A model generated the notes under the pieces. The model saw only the letters and a list, made by a program, of their open reading frames with translations. It was not told the DNA's origin and searched no databases. Positions 1 through 6,615 of a DNA stretch of 10,393 nt are shown here, piece by piece; position 1 is the first letter of the stretch, and each line of letters begins with the position of its first letter. Origin of the DNA: UBA6168 sp031426435 (GTDB lineage: Bacteria > Bacteroidota > Bacteroidia > Chitinophagales > Saprospiraceae); assembly GCA_031426435.1 (NCBI GenBank), contig JANPLH010000031.1:1-10393 (forward strand). The letters are read 5' to 3'. A program made the translations under genes and the position numbers.

Positions 1-459
1 TGTCCAAAAGGTTTTTTTGGTTACTTTTATGGTATGAAAATGCAGCTGCTACTCATCTTGCTTGTTTGCCACGGATTTAGGGGCGATGAAAAGGCTCAAG
101 GCGTGCTCAACAATTGGTACGGCAGTCATTACCGGGTAATACCGCAGTCCAGTGGCCCACAGCCTATCATGGCACCTCCAATAAACAACAATTCCATACC
201 GCTTCCGAACTACATCACTGCCTTTCCGAACCCGGCTAAAGAAAGCGTACAGTTCAACTATAGTTTGCCAAAAGGCATAGAACAAGCACAAGTATCCGTT
301 TTCGACTTAAACGGGAGCTTGGTGGTTCGCCTTAACTTATTTGGCGCCATTGGCACTGTTGCCTGGGATACCAATGGCCAATCGGCAGGTATCTATTACT
401 ATATCGCCCGCATGGACGGCTTGGATGAAGCACCAAGGAAATTGGTTCTTATTAAATAA
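1..459 (+). CDS. T9SS type-A sorting domain protein, C-terminal part (probably cut by the window edge)
   Basis: The reading frame has no stop codon back to base 1, so the gene probably starts upstream. Internal ATGs at 34 and 40 are possible starts but have no Shine-Dalgarno or promoter. Counting from the ATG at 34, residues 1-30 hold a hydrophobic stretch and then KAQGVLNNWYG, which I read as the last helix of a larger domain. Residues 38-58 are a Pro/Asn/Ser-rich linker. Residues 60-141 are a T9SS type-A sorting domain: ITAFPNPAKESVQFNYSLP, then VSVFDLNGSLV, then SAGIYYYIARMDG and the end KLVLIK. This domain directs export across the outer membrane by the type IX system and is normally cleaved at the surface. 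The function of the exported part cannot be read here. The alternative is a small 141-residue protein whose first 15 residues act as a signal peptide, which I consider less likely. Confidence 0.75.
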   Translation, partial: CPKGFFGYFYGMKMQLLLILLVCHGFRGDEKAQGVLNNWYGSHYRVIPQSSGPQPIMAPPINNNSIPLPNYITAFPNPAKESVQFNYSLPKGIEQAQVSVFDLNGSLVVRLNLFGAIGTVAWDTNGQSAGIYYYIARMDGLDEAPRKLVLIK

Positions 460-467
460 ACCAAACA

Positions 468-503
468 AAGGGAAAGCGGCGTTTTCCGCTTTCCCTTCTT
501 TTT
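468..503 (+). terminator. Rho-independent terminator after the first gene
   Basis: There is a perfect 12-bp stem, AAGGGAAAGCGG (468-479) pairing with CCGCTTTCCCTT (486-497), with a 6-base loop and a T-rich tail CTTTTT to 503. It begins 8 bases after the stop codon of the first gene. The tail ends only 3 bases before the ATG of the next gene at 507. Confidence 0.9.
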
Positions 504-506
504 GCG

Positions 507-2054
507 ATGAAAAAGCTATCAATCGTAATTTGCCTTTTACCATTTTTGCTGTCTGCACAAGTGACCTTTAATGTCCAATCCAATTTTGGATTTCCTTTTC
601 TAAAGTTGACTAATGTGCTGCCTACTGATACTTGTTATTATGTAACTGGTGTGGTTACTGATACCGCTACAGGTCAAACCATACTTGGAAGTGTTTTAAT
701 GAAATTTAATTTGCTGGGCGATACGGTGTTTACAAAAAAACTTGTCATACCAGAAAAAAACTACTTTGTTTGGGGCTTAGGGCTGTTTCCTGCTTCCGAC
801 GGGTCTTTGATTTGTGCCGGCGAGTCATTAGACAGCATTTACAAGGTGTTCATTTTAAAATATTCATTGAACGGTGACACCCAGTACATCAGGGAATTTA
901 CCAGTCCAAATTATCCATTGGATGCTTTCGTCACTGCCAAGAGCCTCAATCTATATAACGACCAAGTAATACTGACTGGCACCTACCTTCCCGATACAGG
1001 CGAGGTGCAGTTGGATATTTATCTGAACTGGGCCGACCAGTCTGGGAACTTGGTCCAACAAAATACCTATGGCACTTCTATTTCAGACCAAATAGCTTCG
1101 ACATTGTTTGATGGTTCAAATAATTCATTGATAATGGGAGGGAGCCGAACCAACAGCAACCTAACCTATCAGGGTTATACAAGCCATACGCACATATTTG
1201 GTGTGGACAGTCTTGGTAATAAACTGTGGGAATACCTTTCACCCCAAGGCCAGTTGAGGGATAGAGCCTATTCAATGGTGAAGACGCCGGATGGGGGGCT
1301 GGTGGCGGCAAGCGGCAAGGGTATTGAGCACTCCATCAATGCAAGCGTCAGCCAACTGCGTTGGCATGCCTATATTTTCAAATTGAACGCCAACCACCAA
1401 CAAGTCTGGGGGAGGGAACTAAAGGGCACTCGGCAGACGGGCACTTCAGGATTTAGAAAAGTTGTGACCGCTACGGATGGCGCTGGCTTTGTCGCTTGTG
1501 GAAAAATCTTGGAAGACAAGTCAGATGCTCCTAACGAAGTGTTTGGAAGTTGGGTTGCCAAGGTTTCCAATCAGGGCGACAGCCTATGGGCAAGATATTA
1601 CTCCATATTTGATGGCCATAGCAGAAGCCCAGACCCAATTGACTTTAAAGCTACGCCCGATGGAGGTTATATTGTCATAGGCCAAACTGACGAAGGCTTG
1701 GAAACCTTTGGCTGGTTGATGAAACTCGACTCCTTCGGCTGCCTCATCCCCGGCTGCAATTCCAACGATGGGCCAAACGCAACTATGGAGGAGCAACCTG
1801 AAATGAAGCTGGCCATCTATCCAAACCCTACTTCTGATTTCTTGAACTTCGAGCTACGGACGCCAAGGCTGTTGCAACGGGCCAGCTTCCGCATCGTGGA
1901 TGCAACTGGCAAGGTCGTGAAAGAGTTCAAGAGTGATGCGCCGAGGGATACGTTTATCGTGCCTGTGCGGGATTGGGCGGCGGGGGTATACTTCCTGCAA
2001 TACCTCGAAAACAACGAAGTCCGTGCCGTAGAGCGCTTTGTGGTAGGCCGATAA
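507..2054 (+). CDS. Secreted repeat (beta-propeller-like) protein with T9SS type-A sorting domain
   Basis: This 515-residue exported protein starts with a clear signal peptide (MKKLSIVICLLPFLLSAQ, cleavage near 18), which fixes the ATG at 507. The body repeats a degenerate unit of about 60 residues with a DGG-x-hydrophobic-x-x-x-G core at about 93-106, 198-213, 257-272, 319-334 (ATDGAGFVACGK) and 379-394 (ATPDGGYIVIGQT). Each is followed by a strand such as WVAKVSNQGDSLW. These resemble the propeller-like repeats common in Bacteroidota surface proteins. A conserved-looking Cys pair sits at 412/417 (GCLIPGC). Residues about 434-515 are the sorting domain, with LAIYPNPTSDFLNFEL, FRIVDATGKVV, WAAGVYFLQY and the end RFVVGR. 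The protein should be secreted or anchored at the surface by T9SS. No catalytic motif is visible and its ligand or role is unknown. There is no Shine-Dalgarno sequence. The gene is convergent with the hydrolase at 2136. Confidence 0.9.
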   Translation: MKKLSIVICLLPFLLSAQVTFNVQSNFGFPFLKLTNVLPTDTCYYVTGVVTDTATGQTILGSVLMKFNLLGDTVFTKKLVIPEKNYFVWGLGLFPASDGSLICAGESLDSIYKVFILKYSLNGDTQYIREFTSPNYPLDAFVTAKSLNLYNDQVILTGTYLPDTGEVQLDIYLNWADQSGNLVQQNTYGTSISDQIASTLFDGSNNSLIMGGSRTNSNLTYQGYTSHTHIFGVDSLGNKLWEYLSPQGQLRDRAYSMVKTPDGGLVAASGKGIEHSINASVSQLRWHAYIFKLNANHQQVWGRELKGTRQTGTSGFRKVVTATDGAGFVACGKILEDKSDAPNEVFGSWVAKVSNQGDSLWARYYSIFDGHSRSPDPIDFKATPDGGYIVIGQTDEGLETFGWLMKLDSFGCLIPGCNSNDGPNATMEEQPEMKLAIYPNPTSDFLNFELRTPRLLQRASFRIVDATGKVVKEFKSDAPRDTFIVPVRDWAAGVYFLQYLENNEVRAVERFVVGR

Positions 2055-2056
2055 GA

Positions 2057-2095
2057 AAAAGCCCTGCCACTCATTTTCAGAATCGCAGGGCTTTT
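2057..2095. terminator. Bidirectional terminator between convergent genes
   Basis: AAAAGCCCTGC (2057-2067) pairs perfectly with GCAGGGCTTTT (2085-2095), with a 17-base loop. The + strand has T residues at the end of the stem. On the minus strand the same stem is followed by TTTTTCTT. It lies 2 bases after the stop of the + gene and about 40 bases past the stop of the minus-strand hydrolase, so it can serve both. Confidence 0.8.
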
Positions 2096-2102
2096 CCTCA
2101 AA

Positions 2103-2134
2103 CCTTCATACCTCCATACCTTCATACCTCCAAC
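2103..2134. repeat. Octamer tandem repeat, four units
   Basis: Four 8-bp units follow each other: CCTTCATA, CCTCCATA, CCTTCATA, CCTCCAAC. Together they form a nearly exact two-copy 16-bp repeat (2103-2118 and 2119-2134). The array lies between the shared terminator and the stop codon of the hydrolase gene, which ends at 2136. No function is evident. Confidence 0.8.
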
Positions 2135-2135
2135 C

Positions 2136-3701
2136 CTACTTCACCCTTTTCAAGCACCGCTTGCCTACCTTCACCGCCCGCCAATTGCTCAACATGCTCT
2201 CTGTGTTTTGGGCGTTCATCGTTGAAATGACATAGGTATAGGTTTTGCCCAAGGTAGCAGTTTCATCAAAGACTTCGATTTTCTGTTCGCCGTTCAGGCG
2301 TTGGACTTTGAAGATGTTTGCCGGGTTGTTGTAATCGCCGGGGAGCCGGTCCTCGAAGCGATAAACGACCAGGGTTTTGGCGTATTTATTTTTATTGTTC
2401 AAATGGCAAGTGATGCGCAATCCCTTCTTTTTCACCAACCTCGGCTTGTCAATCGTTGACGCATCGGATTGCGGGAGCTTCATGTGCGCATGTTCGGGGT
2501 GGAGCGCTGGAAGGCGATAATAGTTGTTGCGCAGCGAATCGGTGATGCCGTAAGGGTTTTTGCGCAGCGATGTGAAATTGTAGAAAACACTGCCATCAAT
2601 ACCCGCCGTGGAGCGGTTGAGGCGTATTTGTTTCGGGATTTCGAGGCCGTTGGTCCATGCGGGTTCTTGGTTCACACCAACTTTATAGACCGCATGGCCC
2701 GCATACACCGCCCGGCCAAAGGAATTGGCTTCCCACCATTTCAGCAGCACCTCGTAGTCGGCCACGGGGAAGCCGATATGCCAGTAGAGTTGCGGAGCGA
2801 CGTAGTCCACCCAGCCCTTTTGGAGCCAGCCCCGCACGTCGGCGTAGAGGTCGTCGTAGGTGTTCACGCCCGCACGGGTAGCCGAGCCAAGCTTGGGGTC
2901 TTTGCTGACATTCCGCCAAACGCCGAAGGGACTCACGCCGAATTTCACTTCTGGCGCATTCAGCTTCACCATGCTGGAGACTTGCCCGATGAGCATGTCC
3001 ACATTGTGCCGCCGCCAATCTTCGATGCTGACGAAACCGAGGCCGTATTTGGTGAAATCGGCGGTATCGGGCAGCAGTTCGCCCTGCGCTGGGTAGGGAT
3101 AGTAATAGTCGTCGAAATGGATGCCGTCCACGTCGTAGTCCATCACGATTTCCGTGACGACCTCCGTGATATAATTGCGCACTTCCGGTATCGCCGGGTT
3201 GAAAAACAACTTGCCCGCATAGCGCATAAACCACTCTGGATGGTGCTTGTACGGGTGCATGTCTGATAGCGTGACGGTGTTGGTGTCCATGCTGGCACGG
3301 TAGGGGTTCAGCCATGCGTGGAACTCAAGGTTTCGCTTGTGCGCCTCTTCAATCATGTATTCCATTGGGTCAAAATCACTGTCCAACGGCTTGCCCTGCT
3401 TGCCCGTCAGGTACAGCGACCACGGCGAGATTTTGGAGCGATAAAAGGCATCGCCCGCTGGCCGCACTTGCGCCAGCACCGCATTGAAGCCTGCGTTTTG
3501 GAGCAGGTCAACGGTCTCCGTCCATTCGGCCATGAAGCGCTCTTTGGACAGCCCTTTTACCGAAGGAAAATCAATATTGGCGACCGTGGCGACCCATGCG
3601 CCCCGAAACTCCCGCTTGGGAGACACGGTTTGGCCTACGGCATTTTTGTTGAAGGATAAAAAGGCGGTGCAGAAAAGCACGGCCAGCAAGGCATTTCTCA
3701 T
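2136..3701 (-). CDS. Exported glycoside hydrolase-like protein, GHL10/DUF187 family (DigH/YngK type)
   Basis: This 521-residue protein has an N-terminal signal peptide (residues 1 to about 24, ending near NAVGQ) and no lipobox, so it is periplasmic or secreted. Residues about 30-400 match the (beta/alpha)8-type glycosyl-hydrolase-like 10 domain. Visible blocks are EFRGAWVATVANIDFP (31-46), LAQVRPAGDAFY (76-87), HAWLNPYR (128-135), DYDVDGIHFDDYYYPYP (188-204), GVSPFGVWRN (255-264) and DYVAPQLYWH (299-308). Asp192, Asp197 and Asp198 in DGIHFDD are the likely catalytic-site acids, by analogy with the family. E. coli DigH of this family cuts peptide-free (denuded) peptidoglycan strands at the division site. 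A cell-wall role here is inferred from that. Residues about 418-515 form a beta-rich, fibronectin-III-like end, typical of the Bacteroidota members. The ATG at 3701 is preceded by a candidate promoter. The gene is a single unit, separated from its neighbours by a terminator and a long gap. The exact substrate is not readable from sequence. Confidence 0.9.
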   Translation of the reverse strand: MRNALLAVLFCTAFLSFNKNAVGQTVSPKREFRGAWVATVANIDFPSVKGLSKERFMAEWTETVDLLQNAGFNAVLAQVRPAGDAFYRSKISPWSLYLTGKQGKPLDSDFDPMEYMIEEAHKRNLEFHAWLNPYRASMDTNTVTLSDMHPYKHHPEWFMRYAGKLFFNPAIPEVRNYITEVVTEIVMDYDVDGIHFDDYYYPYPAQGELLPDTADFTKYGLGFVSIEDWRRHNVDMLIGQVSSMVKLNAPEVKFGVSPFGVWRNVSKDPKLGSATRAGVNTYDDLYADVRGWLQKGWVDYVAPQLYWHIGFPVADYEVLLKWWEANSFGRAVYAGHAVYKVGVNQEPAWTNGLEIPKQIRLNRSTAGIDGSVFYNFTSLRKNPYGITDSLRNNYYRLPALHPEHAHMKLPQSDASTIDKPRLVKKKGLRITCHLNNKNKYAKTLVVYRFEDRLPGDYNNPANIFKVQRLNGEQKIEVFDETATLGKTYTYVISTMNAQNTESMLSNWRAVKVGKRCLKRVK

Positions 3702-3740
3702 GGTAATCTTGTTTGAAGCTATTGATTAAAAATCAGGCCA

Positions 3741-3770
3741 CAAAGCTATTAAAAGGAACGGGGTAGGCAA
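3741..3770 (-). promoter_or_regulatory. Candidate Bacteroidota-type promoter for the hydrolase gene
   Basis: Read on the minus strand, TTG (3770-3768) is followed after 19 bases by TAGCTTTG (3748-3741). This fits the Bacteroidota primary-sigma consensus, a -33 TTTG/TTG with a -7 TAnnTTTG. The transcript would start near 3735, giving a leader of about 33 bases before the ATG at 3701. The match is by eye, and such short motifs also occur by chance. Confidence 0.5.
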
Positions 3771-3780
3771 TGCCCTATTG

Positions 3781-3815
3781 CAGTTGGCAGTAAACAGTGG
3801 GCAGTTGGCAGTTAG
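3781..3815. repeat. Degenerate heptamer tandem array, five units
   Basis: Five consecutive 7-bp units all begin with CAGT: CAGTTGG, CAGTAAA, CAGTGGG, CAGTTGG, CAGTTAG. The array starts 10 bases upstream of the candidate -33 element of the hydrolase promoter. The unit on this strand (TTGGCAG when rotated) is one base from the unit found inside the acetoacetate-CoA ligase gene (TTGGCTG). Confidence 0.8.
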
Positions 3816-3963
3816 GGAAGCGCCTGGAAGTCAACGTGTTTCAATTGACAAAAATGGTTGGTTAATTCATTCATAAAGCACCAGCCTATCTGACGCTTTA
3901 TAATTACTAAACTTTTGAAGTTTATGCAACTCAGGGGTTGAAAACACCAAACATCCAATCTTA

Positions 3964-3989
3964 GCCGCATAGCGGCGAAATCTTTGTAG
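3964..3989 (+). repeat. REP-like hairpin element, copy A
   Basis: GCCGC-ATA-GCGGC (3964-3976) is a 5-bp stem with a 3-base loop, followed by the tail GAAATCTTTGTAG (3977-3989). The same architecture, a 5+3+5 hairpin then an A/T-rich tail ending TTTGTAG, recurs in inverse orientation at 4075-4100. This suggests a dispersed repeat family, not a gene-specific site. Confidence 0.55.
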
Positions 3990-4015
3990 CTGAATTTAGA
4001 TAAGCAAATGCTTCA

Positions 4016-4053
4016 AGGTGCAGCGCACCGCAATATTACGGTGCGCTGCACCT
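4016..4053. repeat. Perfect inverted repeat of REP-like units (copies B and C)
   Basis: AGGTGCAGCGCACCG (4016-4030) is the exact reverse complement of CGGTGCGCTGCACCT (4039-4053), giving a 15-bp stem with an 8-base A/T loop. Each arm is itself a 5+3+5 hairpin (GGTGC-AGC-GCACC). There is no T tract on either side, so it is not a canonical terminator. It lies downstream of the minus-strand operon that ends at 4148. Confidence 0.75.
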
Positions 4054-4074
4054 CAAAGCCACATGTACTGAAAT

Positions 4075-4101
4075 CTACAAATTTTACGGTGCGCTGCACC
4101 T
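4075..4101 (-). repeat. REP-like hairpin element, copy D
   Basis: Bases 4084-4101 repeat 4036-4053 exactly (18 bp, core CGGTGCGCTGCACCT). On the minus strand the hairpin GGTGC-AGC-GCACC is followed by a tail that includes GTAAAATTTGTAG (4087-4075). This parallels the tail of copy A, GAAATCTTTGTAG. Confidence 0.6.
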
Positions 4102-4147
4102 ATTTCTAATTCCCAATTAGCATAGTTTAGTAATCGTGTAACGGCCG

Positions 4148-4477
4148 CTAATCATCCTCGTCTGTCAACTCCATTTTGGCTGCCGCCAATTCGCTGTGCG
4201 CATGTCGGTCACCTATTCGCTGCGCAATGGAGATGCCCGCCTTGTAGGTCGCTACTGCCTCGGCGGGCTGTTCAAGTGCCTCCTGCAATTTGCCAAGGTG
4301 GTAATAGACGCCGACATAATAGGGCGTAGTAGCCACGATTTTTTGGTAATGCGCCAAGGCAGCGTCCTTTTTGCCCAACTTTTCGTACTCCTTTGCCAAG
4401 GCAAACAACAGGAAGGCGTCGTCGGGTCGGTCAGTTTGGAACTGTAAGAGCTGTTCAAGGCGTTGGGAAGTTGTCAT
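4148..4477 (-). CDS. Small tetratricopeptide-repeat (TPR) protein
   Basis: This is a 109-residue protein without a signal peptide, so probably cytoplasmic. Two TPR units cover most of it. Residues about 19-52 (DDAFLLFALAKEYEKLGKKD to about TTP) and about 53-90 (VYYHLGKLQEALEQPAEAV to RIGD) show the usual small and aromatic residues of paired TPR helices. A short third helix and an acidic tail (ELTDEDD) follow. TPR proteins are usually scaffolds, and no partner can be named. It is the last gene of the minus-strand cluster, starting 45 bases after the stop of the 685-residue protein. I saw no TAnnTTTG promoter in that gap, so co-transcription is likely. The ATG at 4477 gives an intact first repeat and has no Shine-Dalgarno sequence. 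Confidence 0.85.
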   Translation of the reverse strand: MTTSQRLEQLLQFQTDRPDDAFLLFALAKEYEKLGKKDAALAHYQKIVATTPYYVGVYYHLGKLQEALEQPAEAVATYKAGISIAQRIGDRHAHSELAAAKMELTDEDD

Positions 4478-4522
4478 AATAAAGGTTGTGTGTCCTGAGG
4501 CAAAGCAGAACTAAGTTCCGGT

Positions 4523-6580
4523 TTACCGGGTGTAAAAATGCGTTATCGGAATGTCCACCGAAAAAATTATCCCAAAGCGCCAGGCATTCGTCGTCGTCAC
4601 TTCGAGGCCGAGGTCGGGGTCAATCTTTCGGAGGTTCGGCCCCAGCTGCGCCCCGATGCCAATGGAGGTTGGGATATTGTTCCCAAAACCATAAATGAAA
4701 TAGCCGCCGGGCGCCACAATGTTCTGAAATTTGAGTTCTGGAATCTGGGAGGTTTCATCGCTGAAACGGTAAGCGAAAACAGCGCCTACGTCAATCAATT
4801 GGGCGTAAAGGCTGAGGCTGCCCGCATTTTTCAAGCCCAGGTTGAAATCAATTCCAACTGGTGCCGATGGGGCTAATACGGTCTTGTTGTCAATGGCCGC
4901 ATCCACTTCATTGTTGAAATCATTCTCCCGTCCCCAAGCCAATCCACCATATGAATTGAGCGAAATGCTCCAATCCGACTGCTTTTTCATGCGAGAGCTG
5001 CCAGGAGGCAAGGCAAACAGTTCAATGGCTTCGGCCATTTCTTCAGAAGTTCTTGCCTCGGCCATGGTTGCCATGAAGTTCACGTGGCGAAGGAATTCTT
5101 TTTTGAACTTGAAATCGTCCTTGTTGAGCAGTTCGGTGAGCACACGGGTCAGGTTGGCGACAGCCAGGGTGTAGCGCTCCTGCCTGATATTGAATTCCAA
5201 ATCGAAAAACTGATGCAGCACAGTCAACAGTTTGTGCTCCAAGGTATCGGTTTGAGCCGATTGGGCATCCGTTTTTGGCTGTCCCGTTGGCTTGCCGTCT
5301 TCCACTTTCCAATCCGGTAAAATGATTTGCTGGCGCAGGTTTTTGGCCTGTTTCAGCATGTCAAAAACCTGTGTGGCAAATCGGAGGTATTCTTCGTTCA
5401 GGGCGATATTCGCCAAATCGGCACCTGCCACCAGTTCTTTGAACATGCGCTCCATATCCCTCGCATTTTGCACCAGCGAAACCAGGGCATTGCGCAGCGC
5501 AATGGGTGTTTGGGTCATGGTTCCCAATTTTCCGAGCGCCTCCCTGAAATCGGTGCCATTGCTGAATTGGAGGTCTTTGCCCCTTTCCCAAAGCAAACCG
5601 AGGTAAAGATAAACGTGTGAAATGTCCCGCATCTCCCGGCTGACTTCCTCTGGCGTCACCCATTCGGTATTGGCACCACGCTGCGACAGGCTATTGGTGA
5701 AAAGCCAAAGCATCCGCATGCTGGTAGCCATGTCACGCATGGCTTTTCTGGTTTTTTCATTGGAAATATCCTTCCAACGAATGCTGTCCTGAATGGAGGC
5801 CGCACCCGCCCAAAAGTCCAGTATTTGCAGGGGTTCTTGCGCATCATAAATCATTTGGGAAGTGCCTAAAAGGTCTTCCACCGCTATCTGCAATTCTGGT
5901 TTTTTCACAAATAGATAGTCCCTGGAATATTGCCGGAGGTTCATCGGCAGCACCTTCAAGTCTTTTTGAAAACTCACCCTCAACGACTCGATATATGCGT
6001 TGTAATTGTAGATTTCGGTACCGATGACATAGATTAAATCGAATGTGGCCGGGAAAAGGATTTGGTAGGTCGGCTCTTCGTCCATTTTTTTGCGCAAGCC
6101 CTCAAAAAATGCGGCGTTCAGTTCTTCCTTGGTTCGTTTTACGAGAAAAATGGCCAATCCATCGGCGAGTTTGGTGACGAAGTTGCCGCCAGAAAGACTG
6201 CCGTTGGTGGGAGTCTTTGACCCAGGTGTTCCACCCTCTGTGCTTGGCCGGAAGCTGGCCGGGAGCAAGCTTTTGCTCAACGACTGGGCATATTCGTGCA
6301 AGGAAATAAATGGGTTTCCTTTAAAGCAGCTGTCAAGCAATATGCGTTTCTTATTCCCCTCCTCAATGATTGCATCTGGGCAATAATTGGCGATGACAGC
6401 CAAAAATTCAGCGGTATCAATTTCCACAGATTCGTCCAACTCCAATCGCATTCGATTAGGGTTAAACTCAACGTATTCATTGAGCTTTTTGGCGTCGAGC
6501 CAGATGTTTTGGCTACTTGCCAAGGTGGAAAAAGCCAGAAACAAAAACAGGGTAAAAATGGTCGTGATGTACGTTTTCAT
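4523..6580 (-). CDS. Uncharacterised exported protein, helical with beta-rich C-terminal domain
   Basis: I do not recognise this 685-residue protein. The ATG at 6580 is chosen because it opens directly into a signal peptide (MKTYITTIFTLFLFLAFSTL then ASSQ, cleavage near 24). The frame runs open up to an ATG at 6706, but that would add 42 charged residues and overlap the upstream gene. Residues about 28-105 may form a small domain with Cys68 and Cys85. Residues 112-133 are a Gly/Ser/Thr/Pro linker. Residues about 135-520 look mostly helical, with a second low-complexity linker at 426-446. From about 534 to 685 the sequence turns beta-rich and Gly/aromatic-rich (WSISLNSYGGLAWG, SLYAQLIDVGAVFAYRF, GGYFIYGFGNNIPTSIGIGA, RFGIIFSVDIPITHFYTR). 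It could be a small beta-barrel at the outer membrane. No catalytic motif was seen. It lies 35 bases downstream of the 5'-nucleotidase gene and is probably co-transcribed with it. Confidence 0.8.
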   Translation of the reverse strand: MKTYITTIFTLFLFLAFSTLASSQNIWLDAKKLNEYVEFNPNRMRLELDESVEIDTAEFLAVIANYCPDAIIEEGNKKRILLDSCFKGNPFISLHEYAQSLSKSLLPASFRPSTEGGTPGSKTPTNGSLSGGNFVTKLADGLAIFLVKRTKEELNAAFFEGLRKKMDEEPTYQILFPATFDLIYVIGTEIYNYNAYIESLRVSFQKDLKVLPMNLRQYSRDYLFVKKPELQIAVEDLLGTSQMIYDAQEPLQILDFWAGAASIQDSIRWKDISNEKTRKAMRDMATSMRMLWLFTNSLSQRGANTEWVTPEEVSREMRDISHVYLYLGLLWERGKDLQFSNGTDFREALGKLGTMTQTPIALRNALVSLVQNARDMERMFKELVAGADLANIALNEEYLRFATQVFDMLKQAKNLRQQIILPDWKVEDGKPTGQPKTDAQSAQTDTLEHKLLTVLHQFFDLEFNIRQERYTLAVANLTRVLTELLNKDDFKFKKEFLRHVNFMATMAEARTSEEMAEAIELFALPPGSSRMKKQSDWSISLNSYGGLAWGRENDFNNEVDAAIDNKTVLAPSAPVGIDFNLGLKNAGSLSLYAQLIDVGAVFAYRFSDETSQIPELKFQNIVAPGGYFIYGFGNNIPTSIGIGAQLGPNLRKIDPDLGLEVTTTNAWRFGIIFSVDIPITHFYTR

Positions 6581-6615
6581 TGGAATCGCATTTTGGCTGG
6601 ATTTAGATAAAAACC

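Larger units (their letters stand above)
3702..4147. other. 446-base intergenic region rich in repeats
   Basis: No plausible gene is seen here on either strand. From left to right it holds a candidate minus-strand promoter (3741-3770), a degenerate heptamer array (3781-3815), and two small hairpins. The hairpins are ATAAAGC/GCTTTAT at 3873-3901 and AAACTT-TTG-AAGTTT at 3909-3923. A cluster of REP-like hairpins with two tail motifs follows (3964-4101). Neither small hairpin has a T tract, so I do not call them terminators. Confidence 0.75.

Noticed and set aside
22..29. TACTTTTA as a -7 promoter element for the first gene
   Set aside because: It lacks the final G of TAnnTTTG, has no properly spaced -33 element in view, and would place the transcript start at the ATG.
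34..78. Signal peptide at the start of the first gene
   Set aside because: MKMQLLLILLV looks like a signal peptide, but the frame is open to base 1, there is no promoter or ribosome site, and the following KAQGVLNNWYG segment looks like the end of a larger domain. It is kept only as an alternative.
2469..3315. Long open frames across the hydrolase gene (+ 2469-3266 and - 2683-3315)
   Set aside because: They are shadows of the hydrolase frame. The translations are His/Val- or Arg/Pro-rich with no family features, while the 2136-3701 frame has conserved family blocks throughout.
4016..4053. Rho-independent terminator for the minus-strand operon
   Set aside because: The stem is strong, but no T tract follows on either strand, and the same units recur nearby, which points to a repeat element.
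4518..4529. Palindrome CCGGTTTACCGG across the stop codon of the 685-residue protein
   Set aside because: It is only a 5-bp stem with no T tract and no recurrence in the window, so it could easily be chance.
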